A stretch of DNA of 64,000 nucleotides from Phycisphaeraceae bacterium (GCA_028277745.1 JANQFR010000026.1:43297-107296); one strand, 5' to 3'. Numbered from the stretch's first letter, positions 10,467-20,151 are shown. Made by a program: numbers and translations. Notes: a model not told the origin generated them from the sequence alone.

Positions 10467-11093
10467 ATGTTGAAGTTGAAGAAAAGCATATGGCTAATCG
10501 CGGCCGCATCGGCCGTGTTGGGCGGACCGGCCCATGGCACGTACATCTTCAGCGCTCCGGACCTGGTCGTGAACCCCTTGGTCGATGGTTCGACCGGGAC
10601 GTTCGATATCACGATCGAGTTCACCGAAGGCAGCGACCTGTCGGGCCTGTCGCTGGACCTGTTGATCGATCCCGCCTCCGGCCTCACGCTGACGGGAGCG
10701 ACGACGGAGCACGCCTCAAGGTTTGGCATCACCCCCGGCGGCGTGAATTTTTGGGATTTCACTTCGATGACCCCGGGCAACTACAACCTGTCTTCGACCG
10801 GCCTAGCCAACGCCGGGTTCAGCGGGGAGCAGACGATCTACACCGTCAGCTACGAGCTGACATCTCCCTCGGTCGCGGCGACCTACCGCTTGGGGCTGAC
10901 GGTCATTCAGGTCACGTCCGGCTCCTTCGCCGCTCCCGAGACTCTTGATGAGGACGACGCGCGGGTCGTGATCGATGACTCGCGCCGCGGCAGCCTGACG
11001 GTCATCATCCCCGAGCCGGCTTCGTTGGTGCTGTTGGGACTGGGCTTGCTGACGATGTCGAGGCCGTGGCGAATGCACGGCGGGCGTCGATAA
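10467..11093 (+). CDS. small PEP-CTERM sorted secreted protein, possibly cohesin-like
   Basis: A 208-residue protein. The ATG at 10467 is preferred over the in-frame TTG at 10464 because AAGGAG ends at 10462, leaving workable spacing only for the ATG. It has an N-terminal signal peptide (LKKSIWLIAAASAVLGG). It ends in a PEP-CTERM signal: IPEPASLVLLGLGLL followed by a basic tail, which predicts exosortase-dependent sorting to the envelope. The middle is a beta-rich domain with a pattern (GLSLDLLIDPASGLTLTGAT) reminiscent of cohesin and related Ig-like folds. That resemblance is by eye and is not proven. The gene lies 93 bp downstream of the dockerin-bearing giant protein on the same strand and before the pseudopilin cluster, so a partner role for the giant protein is possible. 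Confidence 0.85.
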   Translation: MLKLKKSIWLIAAASAVLGGPAHGTYIFSAPDLVVNPLVDGSTGTFDITIEFTEGSDLSGLSLDLLIDPASGLTLTGATTEHASRFGITPGGVNFWDFTSMTPGNYNLSSTGLANAGFSGEQTIYTVSYELTSPSVAATYRLGLTVIQVTSGSFAAPETLDEDDARVVIDDSRRGSLTVIIPEPASLVLLGLGLLTMSRPWRMHGGRR

Positions 11094-11128
11094 CGCCCGA
11101 CCGGTCGTGTATTGGGTGAGGTGTTGTG

Positions 11129-11809
11129 ATGCGATCGAACCATCAAGTCGAGACGTTACCGCCGCGGCCAGACCACGGCCGCCGGGTGTTCTTGCGTTGC
11201 TTCCGGGGGCGGGGATTCTCGCTGATCGAGTTGCTGGTGGTGATCAGCCTGGCGGCGGTGCTGCTGACGCTTGGGGTGATCGCCGGGAACGCGATGCGTG
11301 ACCGGGCCGAGGCGGGGCTCGAACGGTCGGTGCTCATCGGCCTCAGCGGCGCCGTGGATGAGTACGCCACGCGGGTGGGTCGGCCGCCGGACCACACCGA
11401 CCTATCGGTCCCGGGCCTGGCCGTCAGCAGCGACGACGCCCAGGATTCGACGATCGGCTTGTTCTTGTCTAAGGCCCACCAACTGGGCGAGGACGCGTCG
11501 GTGTGGAAGATGATCACTTCGGCGACCCGCGACGGCCTGGTCATCGGCGACGGGACCGATGTCACGACGTGGTCGTATGTCGATATGTGGGGCGGCAAGC
11601 TGCGTTACGCCCGACGCGTCAGTCACACCGACGCGTTCGCGGCGGACGACTACCTGCCGGCCCACCCGGCGCCGTTTTTCGCCTCCGCCGGGCCCGACGG
11701 CGCGTTCGGCGACTACCAGCAGGTGTTGCTCCAGGAAGCGGGCCAGCCCCACGATGCGGACGCGGCTCGCGCGACCCAGGACAACCTCTACAGCTTCGAT
11801 ATCGAGTGA
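11129..11809 (+). CDS. prepilin-type pseudopilin, GspG/GspH-like
   Basis: A 226-residue protein with a class III prepilin signal: a basic leader, then G|FSLIELLVVISLAAVLLTLGV, with glycine at -1, phenylalanine at +1 and glutamate at +5 as the prepilin peptidase and N-methylase expect. The remainder is a periplasmic globular domain. The ATG at 11129 is chosen over the adjacent in-frame GTG at 11126. It is the first of five collinear genes (to 19318) with pilin-like N-termini and short or no spacing, which looks like one operon. The role is probably a subunit of a type II secretion or type IV pilus-like pseudopilus. No ATPase, secretin or prepilin peptidase gene is in the window. Confidence 0.85.
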   Translation: MRSNHQVETLPPRPDHGRRVFLRCFRGRGFSLIELLVVISLAAVLLTLGVIAGNAMRDRAEAGLERSVLIGLSGAVDEYATRVGRPPDHTDLSVPGLAVSSDDAQDSTIGLFLSKAHQLGEDASVWKMITSATRDGLVIGDGTDVTTWSYVDMWGGKLRYARRVSHTDAFAADDYLPAHPAPFFASAGPDGAFGDYQQVLLQEAGQPHDADAARATQDNLYSFDIE

Positions 11810-11813
11810 CGCG

Positions 11814-12887
11814 ATGAGACTACCGCCGCCCCAGACAACCCACCCCCACCCCCGGAAGCGCCCCCGCAAGCGCCCCTCCCCGCGGAGCCCGATGTGCGCT
11901 CGGCCCGCCATTTGCAGGGGCGGGGGCGTTTCCGGGCGGGGTGGGTTTTCACTGGTCGAGCTGCTGGTGGTGATTTCGATCGCGGCGATCGTGCTGGGGA
12001 TCGGCTTCCCTTACGTCGGTGCGATGATCCGCTCCTCGAGCGAGCAGATGATCGCGAACACGGCTTCCAACGCCGTGAGCGCCGCCCGCGCTTACGCCGT
12101 GCGCTACAAGCCGTTTCTCGACGACGACCCCCACACCGGCCGCACCGCCGAGATCCACGGCGACGGCTACTCGGGCGCCGTGGCGATCTTCACGCCCAGC
12201 CGGGAGATCCGCCTCTGCGAGAACGATGAGTTGGCGACCGACCGGGCCACGGGCCTGCGGCTGGAACTGCCGACCAAGGGGTCGGGCGACCCGATCCGCA
12301 ACGGCTACAAGCCGATCGAGGACCTGGGCGCCCTGCAGCTGTCGCAGCGGTCGGCGGTGCTCGGGATCGTCCGCACCGGCGCCGACACCCTCCAACTGCT
12401 GCCCCCGCCGTTCGCGATCAGCTTCAACCGGCGCGGGCAGATGGTCGTCCGTCGGTCGGCCGGCTCGGCCGAACGCTCCGACGGCCTCGTCTACTATGAC
12501 GCCAACGGCGACGGCGTCTACGACACCGCCGCCACCCGCGCCGGCTTCGGCGGCGCGTACCGCGACTACTTCCGCGGATCGGCGCCGATCATCCAGAACG
12601 CCGATAGCCCCATGGACGGCTACCGCGAGCTGCCCTGGGAGGTGCTCGAGCCGGTCATCGGCCTGGTGATCTTCGACCCCCAGCAGGTACCCCAGGGCAT
12701 CTGGGTCGACACCGGCTCGCCGTTGGCCGCCAACGACGGGGCCCGGTACGACCCGGACCGTCACCTGGCCTACACCATCGACACCTCCGACCTCCATGAC
12801 ACCGACCTGCTGGCCTGGGCCGCCAAGCCGGGCCGGGCCACGGTCATGTTCTTCAACCGTTTCACCGGCGCTGACACCCTGCGCTGA
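11814..12887 (+). CDS. prepilin-type pseudopilin, GspH-like
   Basis: A 357-residue protein starting at the ATG 4 nt after the previous stop. It has an unusually long, proline/arginine-rich leader of about 50 residues before the prepilin site G|FSLVELLVVISIAAIVLGIGF (processing glycine, +1 Phe, +5 Glu). The long leader resembles that of the next gene and may be a regional trait. The C-terminal domain is extracytoplasmic and has no recognisable enzymatic motif. The tight spacing predicts translation with its neighbours in the pseudopilin operon. It is longer than classical GspH (about 170-200 residues). The family assignment rests on the N-terminus only. Confidence 0.8.
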   Translation: MRLPPPQTTHPHPRKRPRKRPSPRSPMCARPAICRGGGVSGRGGFSLVELLVVISIAAIVLGIGFPYVGAMIRSSSEQMIANTASNAVSAARAYAVRYKPFLDDDPHTGRTAEIHGDGYSGAVAIFTPSREIRLCENDELATDRATGLRLELPTKGSGDPIRNGYKPIEDLGALQLSQRSAVLGIVRTGADTLQLLPPPFAISFNRRGQMVVRRSAGSAERSDGLVYYDANGDGVYDTAATRAGFGGAYRDYFRGSAPIIQNADSPMDGYRELPWEVLEPVIGLVIFDPQQVPQGIWVDTGSPLAANDGARYDPDRHLAYTIDTSDLHDTDLLAWAAKPGRATVMFFNRFTGADTLR

Positions 12888-12903
12888 CGGAGCAAACCCC
12901 GCG

Positions 12904-13938
12904 ATGCCAAGCCCAGGCCCCGCCTCTCCTCCCCCTCCCACGCCCGCCGCGCCTGGCTTTTCGATCATGGAGGCGCTCGTCGCGATGGGCGTGCTGTCGA
13001 TCGGGCTGACCATGGTCGCCGCGATCTTTCCCACCGCCATCCTGCTCCAGAAAGAAGCGGCCCAGGACGCGCGGCGACAGATCAACGTCCGCTCGGCCGA
13101 GGCCATCCTCCAGGCCAAGACCCTCGACGCCCAGGTCCTGTTTGACTTCACCGAAGACGCCGCCACCCGCGCGCGGCTGGCGCGGACCGGGGTGAGGGAC
13201 CTGGAGTTCGACGTCTACGCCCTGGCGGAGGTCGACGACGACCTCAACGACCTGCACACCCCGGACATGCGGGTCGGCAGCTATAACCCCGCGGGCTCGT
13301 ACCTCAACCGCTGGCCGCAGGTCGACCGCTGCTTCCCGTCTTACCTGCCGGACCCGGCCACGCGCGAGGTCTACAGCGTCCCGCTGTTCCGACGCGGCCG
13401 GCAAGGCACGCCCTACATCAACGACTGGCCCGTCTACCTGTTCGTGATGCGCCGTAACCACAACGCATCGGGGAAGGGCTACTACACCAACCAACCCAAC
13501 GATCCGACCGGCAACCTCACCGCCTGCGCCAACCCCTTCGACGACGCCGATTACTTCCCCAAGGTCTTCAGGATGGCGGTGGACGACGCCGTCGACAACC
13601 GGCTGGACGTCGGCGTCGGCGGCAACCTGCAGGTCTTCCCGGACAACAGCACCGGGCTGCGGGTGCGGGCCGGCGACACGATCCTGGTCGATGTCCCGAT
13701 CATCGGCGGGGGCGACATCATCTACCGCGTCACCAGCGCCGACAGTCGGTACATCCGGGTGAATCAGGACCTGCGTCAAGACATGGACAGCACGCTGTGG
13801 GCGGACCCCGAACAGAAATTCGGAGACATCAAGGCCATCTGGTTCGCCATGCCGCCGACCGACGCGGCCGGCTCCCCAGTCCGGGATATCCGGGTCCTGT
13901 CTCAATCCACGGTCCAGACAATCGCGGGGTTGAACTGA
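12904..13938 (+). CDS. prepilin-type pseudopilin, PilV/GspI-like
   Basis: A 344-residue protein. The ATG at 12904 follows the previous stop by 16 nt and gives a proline-rich leader (PSPGPASPPPPTPAAPG) before the prepilin helix G|FSIMEALVAMGVLSIGLTMV. The MEALVAMGVLSIG pattern is typical of PilV/GspI minor pilins. After the helix comes a segment with many charged residues and a beta-rich C-terminal domain. It is the third gene of the pseudopilin operon. As a GspI-like subunit it would help form the tip complex with the GspJ- and GspK-like products encoded downstream; this is inferred from the family and gene order. Confidence 0.8.
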   Translation: MPSPGPASPPPPTPAAPGFSIMEALVAMGVLSIGLTMVAAIFPTAILLQKEAAQDARRQINVRSAEAILQAKTLDAQVLFDFTEDAATRARLARTGVRDLEFDVYALAEVDDDLNDLHTPDMRVGSYNPAGSYLNRWPQVDRCFPSYLPDPATREVYSVPLFRRGRQGTPYINDWPVYLFVMRRNHNASGKGYYTNQPNDPTGNLTACANPFDDADYFPKVFRMAVDDAVDNRLDVGVGGNLQVFPDNSTGLRVRAGDTILVDVPIIGGGDIIYRVTSADSRYIRVNQDLRQDMDSTLWADPEQKFGDIKAIWFAMPPTDAAGSPVRDIRVLSQSTVQTIAGLN

Positions 13939-13939
13939 G

Positions 13940-15844
13940 ATGAACGCTCACCGCACCGATTCGAATCACGACCGCACACGTGTCCGCTCCCAGAGCGTTT
14001 GTTCCGGAGCTGTTTCCGGGGGTAGGGGCGGGTTCACGCTGATGGAGATGATGGTCACGGTGGCCATCTCCGGCCTGCTGATCCTGCTGGTGCACCAGAT
14101 CTTCAACAGCGTGGTGCGGGCCGTCGAGAACGGCAAGGACGTGAGCACCATCATCGACCACGCCACAGCGTTCAGCACGCAGATGTTCGCCGACGGCAAA
14201 CAGATGATTACCCACCGGGCCAACCCCCACACCCACCCCGAGTTGGTCGATCAGCCCGCCGCGTTCCTGGTCATCATCCAGCAGACCAACACCGGGGTCC
14301 GGTTCCCGGCGCCCCGGAAGCAGCGGCAGCCGATGGAGGACTGGGGCGTCTCCACCGACCCGATCCACTCGGCCCAGCTGCTGCTGTTCCGCGACGCCGA
14401 CCTGATCGACGCCATGACCCCCGCCGCCGCCGACCGCTACGACTCGGACGCCCGCGCCCAGATCGCCGCCGTCTGGTACGGCCATCTCGCGCCGCCCGAC
14501 GCCAACGGCGGCGCAACCGGGGTCGAGATCGGCGTCGGACCCGACAACGACGCCGCCCCCCGGCTGGTCCTCGGGCGCCAGGCCCTCTTGATCGTCGATC
14601 GCGGCGGCCGCTTCCCCAACGGCGCTGAACTCGCCGCCGCCGGGCTCTTCTACGCGGACTTCGAGGACGCCAACGATCCTCTCGTCCCCAGCGACCCCGC
14701 CGCCGACGCTGTCCCTGGCCACCCCGGCGTCGCCGTCCGGGCGGTCTACGACCTCGACGTCACCGGGACCCCCGGTGATGACTACAACAATCTCTGGGAA
14801 GGCGCGACCGACGTCCTGGCCATCGATGACTCAGCCGACGGCGGCAACCGATTCTTTTTCCACGAGATGTTCGCCGAAGAGATCGACGGCCCCGGGTCGG
14901 TTCCGGGCCTTTACGCGGTGACCACCGCCCACGCCAACCCCGATTACCAACGCCCCCGCACCGGCTTCACCGACATGCTTGACGCGTTCTGGATGCCCAC
15001 CGCGGCCTACAAAACGATGGCCAGGAATTGGGGCTATTCGGCCTACGGTTACCGGCTCACCGGCGCCCAGAAACTCACCTACCCCTACACGCCCCAGCAG
15101 GTCGGCCGGATGCACCCGTTCTTCATCCCCCACGTCTCCGACTTCGCCGTCGACTTCGCCGCCGACATCACCGACGACTACGACGCCGACGGCGATTACC
15201 GCTTCCGCGTCGCCGCCGGCGCGGTCGCCGCCAACGTCGCGTTCTCCGCCGACGGCCTGCCCGACGCCACGCCCGACGAGTACGCCTCCCTCGACGCCAA
15301 CGGCACGCTGGTCAAGGCCATCAAGTGGTACAACGCCGTCGCACCTAACCCCGACCTCGACGGCGACGGCGTCGGAGACGTTGACCCCGCCAAGACCATC
15401 ACCTGGCCAATCCCCGCCGACGCCGTCAGCAACCCAACCCAGCAGCAGCACGGCCCGTACCACTCGCCCCTGGTCCTGGGCCCCACCGTCAACGGCGCGC
15501 CTTATCCGCCCTACGTCGCCCATCTTCAGACCCCGTACAGCACGATCCATCGCCGCGCCGTCTTCGTCTTCGGGCACACCCCCGACCTGGACCTGTACAA
15601 CGCCGACGCCGGCGACGTCGCCCGCACCGCGCCCGACTTCGGCGACGGCGCCGACGCCGCCGGAGCCGGCGAGGCCAAGGGGTTCGAGTCCGGCTGCGCC
15701 AAGTGGTGGCCTTACCTGATCCGAATCCGGTACCGGCTCCACGACAACAACGGGTCCTTCAGCTCGATCGACGAGGTCAGCCAGGCCCCGATCGTCGGCA
15801 AGTGGTTCGAGCAGATCATCCCCGTCCCACGCCCCCCGCAATAA
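13940..15844 (+). CDS. prepilin-type pseudopilin, PilW/GspJ-like, large
   Basis: A 634-residue protein whose ATG begins 1 nt after the previous stop, so translation is probably coupled. The leader (about 33 residues) is followed by G|FTLMEMMVTVAISGLLILLV, a PilW/GspJ-like prepilin helix with +5 Glu. The extracytoplasmic part is roughly three times longer than classical GspJ and is rich in Asp, Ala and Gly. The enlarged soluble domain may be a lineage-specific substrate-binding addition, which is inference. No catalytic motif is apparent. Confidence 0.8.
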   Translation: MNAHRTDSNHDRTRVRSQSVCSGAVSGGRGGFTLMEMMVTVAISGLLILLVHQIFNSVVRAVENGKDVSTIIDHATAFSTQMFADGKQMITHRANPHTHPELVDQPAAFLVIIQQTNTGVRFPAPRKQRQPMEDWGVSTDPIHSAQLLLFRDADLIDAMTPAAADRYDSDARAQIAAVWYGHLAPPDANGGATGVEIGVGPDNDAAPRLVLGRQALLIVDRGGRFPNGAELAAAGLFYADFEDANDPLVPSDPAADAVPGHPGVAVRAVYDLDVTGTPGDDYNNLWEGATDVLAIDDSADGGNRFFFHEMFAEEIDGPGSVPGLYAVTTAHANPDYQRPRTGFTDMLDAFWMPTAAYKTMARNWGYSAYGYRLTGAQKLTYPYTPQQVGRMHPFFIPHVSDFAVDFAADITDDYDADGDYRFRVAAGAVAANVAFSADGLPDATPDEYASLDANGTLVKAIKWYNAVAPNPDLDGDGVGDVDPAKTITWPIPADAVSNPTQQQHGPYHSPLVLGPTVNGAPYPPYVAHLQTPYSTIHRRAVFVFGHTPDLDLYNADAGDVARTAPDFGDGADAAGAGEAKGFESGCAKWWPYLIRIRYRLHDNNGSFSSIDEVSQAPIVGKWFEQIIPVPRPPQ

Positions 15845-15880
15845 ATCCCTACCCCCCCGCACCCTCTGGAATCGACGACC

Positions 15881-18800
15881 ATGAGCCGCAGCAACAGGAT
15901 CCGTGTCGGCATGCCCCGGCCAAAACACACCGACGCCCGACGCAGGGGCAGCATCCTCATGCTGAGCATGGTGCTGCTGATCCTGCTGATCATGGTCGGC
16001 GCGGGATTCCTCCAGATGAGCCGCGCCCAACGCCGATCCGTCCAGATGGTCGATACCCGACACCAGGACTACGAAGGGTCCATCCTCCGCTTCATCGCTG
16101 AGATCCTCGCCGCAGACACGGTTGATCCCGAAACCGGCGAATTCGCCCCCACCGGACTCGACGCGCCCCCTCCTCAGGAGCGGTACGACTACCCCTGGAC
16201 CAACCCCACCCTCGGCGCCGACCTGTCCCAGGACCGACTTGAGTCGGGCCACCTCGACGGCGCCTACTCCGCCAACATCACCCAGGCCGCCGCCGTCGTC
16301 CCCGGCGTCCCCTCCAACCACTCGGTCGGCGACGGACCCCTGTCACGCGACGATGCCTGGCTCGCCTCCATCGAGCCGGACAACCTTGCGGCCGAGCCAA
16401 CCTGGCCCCACCTGACCAACCTCCGCGGCGTCTTCCTGGACCTGGACGACATCATCGACGTCAAGGGCGACGGCTCGGTCCTGCTGCCCATGCAGCACCT
16501 GACCACCGGGGACGATCACCTGGCGTCGGGCAACACCGACATCCGGATCAGCGACATGCTCGCCAACCCCGGCAGGTTCGCCGACGCCGACGCCGACGGC
16601 ATCCCCGACAGCCGGTGGACCTGGGCCCCCTTGGCCAACCAGCTGGGCCGGCGCTACATCATGGCCGTGCGCATCGTCGACAACTCCGCCATGGCCGACC
16701 TCAACACCTGGAACGCCCTCACCACCGGCTCCGCCTACGCCTACACCGCCGACCCTACGCAGATGCCCAACTGGTACTGGCCCGGCGAGCTGAACCTCCA
16801 CCCCGTGGTCCTCGACGACGTGACCTCGCTGGCCGGGGGCGATGCTTATCTGTGGTCGGTGCTCGGGGAGCGGGGCGTGGCCTTGACCGGCAACCGCTCC
16901 GACGCCTCCGCCCGCTACCGCAACTGGCTCCAGGCCAGCCGACGCTGGGGGAATCTCGCCAACGGGAGCCTCCTGCCCGCAGACCTGCGCTACATCGGCG
17001 CGACCCTCAAGCGGGACCAGGCCTCGGGCGCCAGGACCTTCCCCGCCGGCCTGGGCGTCGTCGACGCCCAGAACATGACCGCCGCCGCCGAACCCTACCA
17101 ACGCTACAGAGGCGTCAACGAAGCCGAGATCCGCTGGCGCAACGGGGTCAACCGCTCCTCGGACAACCTAGCCAACGACGCGGTCACCGACATCGAATAC
17201 GCCGGCCACGGCGCACACGAAGACTGGTGGCGCCAGAACGCCGACCCCGTCGAGGTCGATCACCGCTCCACGCCCTATTCCACCGTCCAGGCTTTCTTCC
17301 AGAACGAGAACCGTAAGCGCTTCACCCTCTTTGCCGGCAGCGCCGACCACGAGAAGCTCGACCTCAACGCCATCACCGCCCAAGCGATGGCCGACGCCAT
17401 CCGCGACCGAATGGCCGACCACCCCCGCGCCGACAACCCTCCCACCGGCGCCCAAGGCGGGCCACATCTCTCCAGCCCCCCCGACGTCTGGCTCGATGGG
17501 GACGCCCTCGCCGACGCCCTCGCCGTCGCCGCCATCGACTTCCGCGACGCCGACAGCACCCTCACCAAGATCGGCTCGGCCTACGGCATGGAGTACCTGC
17601 CCTTCATCTCTGAGATCTATATCCAGGCCCGGTACATCGTCAGCAGCATCGAAGACGACGGCAACGGCGAGTTCCTGGTCACCTGGGAGCTGCGGGCCAT
17701 CGAAGCCGCCGTCGAGATCGTCAACCCCTGGCCCTGGCCCATCGAGATCCCCGAGGGCGTCAAACTGTTCATCAACGACCAGGAACTGGGCGACCTGCGC
17801 CAGATGATCGGGGCCGCCGCCGCGGCCAGCAGCGAGCACAACGACCCCTACCTGGCCGGCCACGAGCTGATGCACCTGTTGATCGACGATACCGGCTCCG
17901 AGTCCTGGCCCACCTACCCCGGGACCCAGCTGCTGCTCGATCCCGCCCAATACGCCTGGCCCAGCAGCGGCAACGCCGTCAACCGCATCATCACCGCCCG
18001 GCTGGAGGCGCCGGCCAGCGATGGCGCGCGTGTCGTCTACCAGCGGATCACCGCCATCGCCCCCGCCGACCGCCAACTCAACCACTACGTCACCGAAGTC
18101 GAATACGAAGACGACGGGGTCACCCACGGCGGGACCGGCTACATGCAGTTCCACGTCCTCGGCACCGGCGACGGCCTCTCGGCCCTCACCGTGCGGGAGG
18201 CCGACACGCAGGCCGTCCGACGCGACACCACCCACTTCGCCGAAGGCGGCACCCCCTGGCACAAACGCAGCGTCCTGCCCGACGGGACCGACCCCACCGG
18301 CGAACTCCGCTTCGACACGCACGCCAAGAATGCCAACCAACCCAACGGCCCCGACCTCGACGGACGCGTGGCCGACGCCGCCTCCGTCGGCAGCACGCCC
18401 ACCCCGGGCGACGAGCCCTTCCTCATCGGCAACGCCGGCGTGTTCTACCGCGCCGGCGACCTGCTCCGCGTGGTCTGTCTCGGGCCCAACGACACGCAAA
18501 CCGTCGCCGAGGTCTGGGCCGACGTCGAAAACAAAACCCACCGCTACGCCGTCGCCGACTTCATGCTCGACCTGACCTATGAGCCCGACCCCAACGACCC
18601 CGAAGCCGTCGCGGAATACGTCGACGGCCGCCAGGTCAACCACGCCGCCTACCTCCTCGACCTGTTCTCGACCCTGCGTCCCAATGAGGACGGCGTCGAC
18701 AACGACGGCAACGGGCTGGTCGACGACGAGACCGAACAACTGATCCCCGGCCGGATCAACCTCAACACCGCCTCACGCGCCCTGCTCAAACGCGCCCTGC

Positions 18801-19318
18801 CCATCCCCGGGCTCGCCAACTCCACCTCGCTCGACGGGCTGGTCGATGACATCATCCTCGCACGGTCCACGCCCAGCGCCCGCGGCGGCGTCACCAACCG
18901 ACGCGACGACGCCAAGGACCTGGGCCTGGCCTGCCTCGGCGAACTCGCCACCACCGGCGCCGCCAGCTGGACCGACCCCGACGCCGTCGTCGACGCGTTC
19001 GCCGACTTCAACGAGTACGACCCCGACCTCGGCCCCGGGGGCTGGGCCGCCGCCGCCCACGCCGCCGACGGGTTCACCCGCGACCGCGAGGAGATCACCC
19101 TCCCCTTGGCCGCCCTCAACCAGGTCGCCTCCGTCCGCACCGACATCGTCACCGCCTACGTCGTCGTCCGCGCCTACCCCGCCGACGACTTCACCAACGC
19201 CGGCGCCTACACCCCTCTCGAGCAGCATCACATCATCGCCACCTTCGACCGCTCCGTCATCCACGAGAACAGGCCCCTCCCCAGGCTCATCGCCGTCGCC
19301 GTCTACAGGCAACGCTAA
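15881..19318 (+). CDS. GspK-like minor pseudopilin, very large
   Basis: A 1145-residue protein. After a basic leader (RRRGS) comes a hydrophobic helix (ILMLSMVLLILLIMVGAGFL) of the GspK/PilX type, which in this family often lacks the +5 glutamate, as here. Near the C-terminus the GRINLNTASRALLKRALP segment (about 18755-18800) matches the helix-hairpin-helix-like INLNTAS...L..LP motif of GspK. Classical GspK is about 320 residues, so this version is more than three times longer. It closes the five-gene pseudopilin cluster and would cap the pseudopilus tip if the complex follows the type II secretion model. Confidence 0.8.
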   Translation: MSRSNRIRVGMPRPKHTDARRRGSILMLSMVLLILLIMVGAGFLQMSRAQRRSVQMVDTRHQDYEGSILRFIAEILAADTVDPETGEFAPTGLDAPPPQERYDYPWTNPTLGADLSQDRLESGHLDGAYSANITQAAAVVPGVPSNHSVGDGPLSRDDAWLASIEPDNLAAEPTWPHLTNLRGVFLDLDDIIDVKGDGSVLLPMQHLTTGDDHLASGNTDIRISDMLANPGRFADADADGIPDSRWTWAPLANQLGRRYIMAVRIVDNSAMADLNTWNALTTGSAYAYTADPTQMPNWYWPGELNLHPVVLDDVTSLAGGDAYLWSVLGERGVALTGNRSDASARYRNWLQASRRWGNLANGSLLPADLRYIGATLKRDQASGARTFPAGLGVVDAQNMTAAAEPYQRYRGVNEAEIRWRNGVNRSSDNLANDAVTDIEYAGHGAHEDWWRQNADPVEVDHRSTPYSTVQAFFQNENRKRFTLFAGSADHEKLDLNAITAQAMADAIRDRMADHPRADNPPTGAQGGPHLSSPPDVWLDGDALADALAVAAIDFRDADSTLTKIGSAYGMEYLPFISEIYIQARYIVSSIEDDGNGEFLVTWELRAIEAAVEIVNPWPWPIEIPEGVKLFINDQELGDLRQMIGAAAAASSEHNDPYLAGHELMHLLIDDTGSESWPTYPGTQLLLDPAQYAWPSSGNAVNRIITARLEAPASDGARVVYQRITAIAPADRQLNHYVTEVEYEDDGVTHGGTGYMQFHVLGTGDGLSALTVREADTQAVRRDTTHFAEGGTPWHKRSVLPDGTDPTGELRFDTHAKNANQPNGPDLDGRVADAASVGSTPTPGDEPFLIGNAGVFYRAGDLLRVVCLGPNDTQTVAEVWADVENKTHRYAVADFMLDLTYEPDPNDPEAVAEYVDGRQVNHAAYLLDLFSTLRPNEDGVDNDGNGLVDDETEQLIPGRINLNTASRALLKRALPIPGLANSTSLDGLVDDIILARSTPSARGGVTNRRDDAKDLGLACLGELATTGAASWTDPDAVVDAFADFNEYDPDLGPGGWAAAAHAADGFTRDREEITLPLAALNQVASVRTDIVTAYVVVRAYPADDFTNAGAYTPLEQHHIIATFDRSVIHENRPLPRLIAVAVYRQR

Positions 19319-19335
19319 GAAAGCGGATGGAATGA

Positions 19336-19512
19336 ATCCAATGCACAAGCTTTTGCCGAATCGGTGAACATGCCGTCCTCCGCGCCGGCGGGTGCGCGTT
19401 CCTTATCGACTACGACACCGATCTCGATGGCGGCGACCTCGCCCAAACTGTGACCGTGGTCACGATCCCCGAGCCAGCGTTGCAGGCGTTGCTCGGCTTA
19501 TGGCAGGTTTAA
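19336..19512 (+). pseudogene. remnant of a PEP-CTERM protein gene (3' end only)
   Basis: An open frame without a usable start encodes AFLIDYDTDLDGGDLAQTVTV followed closely by TIPEPALQALLGLWQV and a stop. The IPEPA-x-x-ALLGL block is a PEP-CTERM signal, but the transmembrane helix is cut short and the final basic cluster is missing, which suggests a frameshift or a deletion. The upstream part of the gene is absent: the frame meets a stop at 19333. It lies between the pseudopilin operon and the ECF sigma gene. It is probably a relic of a duplicated or deleted surface protein gene and is not expressed as a functional product. Confidence 0.5.
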
Positions 19513-19602
19513 CCGAATATGAATATGAGCCACTAGTTCTGGTCAGGCGCTTCCTCTACTATGTGGCCCCAAACGAGGGTTTTTGTTTTCGCAAGACCAC
19601 TT

Positions 19603-20151
19603 ATGCCTGAAGACCAGGCCACTGGCGACTCAGCACTGTATACCACCGAAACCCTGCTGCCGGAGGCCTATGTGGCGCTGCGCCGGTTGGCGGTCGGGCG
19701 TCTTCGGCGGCTGGGGCCGGGGCAATCGGTAACGGGCACCGCATTGGTGCATGAGGCCTACCTCCGATTAAGCAAGGAAGCGGACAGACCACAGTGGGCC
19801 AATCGCAAGCAGTTTTTCTCCGCAGCGGCCGAGGCGATGCGGCGGATCCTGATCGATCGGGTCCGCGCCACGAATGCAAAAAAGCGAGGCGGCGAGCATC
19901 GTCGGATACCGTTCGAGGGTGTGGTTATAGCGGCGCCAAGCAGCACCGAACGTCTCATTGAGATCGACGAGGCTCTGGACGAGTTGGCGAAGATCGATCC
20001 GGATAGCGCCGATCTGGTCAAGCTGCGTTTTTTTGTCGGCCTGACCATTGATGAAATCGCCGAGTCGCTGGGCCTGTCGTCGCGCACCGTGTCGCGTCAG
20101 TGGAGTTATGTCCGCGCCTGGTTGGAGGATTACCTCAAGGATGATCCGTAA
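19603..20151 (+). CDS. ECF RNA polymerase sigma factor, planctomycete type
   Basis: A 182-residue sigma-70 family protein. It has the hallmark region 2 of the TIGR02999-like ECF group (TALVHEAYLRL, then WANRKQFFSAAAEAMRRILID) and a C-terminal region 4 helix-turn-helix (GLTIDEIAESLGLSSRTVSRQW). The ATG at 19603 is preferred over the ATG at 19561, because the latter overlaps a TACTAT -10-like hexamer at about 19556-19561 that would serve this gene. It would direct RNA polymerase to a specific regulon. No anti-sigma factor or serine/threonine kinase lies beside it, although such partners are common for this group. A link to surface-protein genes nearby is only positional. Confidence 0.88.
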   Translation: MPEDQATGDSALYTTETLLPEAYVALRRLAVGRLRRLGPGQSVTGTALVHEAYLRLSKEADRPQWANRKQFFSAAAEAMRRILIDRVRATNAKKRGGEHRRIPFEGVVIAAPSSTERLIEIDEALDELAKIDPDSADLVKLRFFVGLTIDEIAESLGLSSRTVSRQWSYVRAWLEDYLKDDP

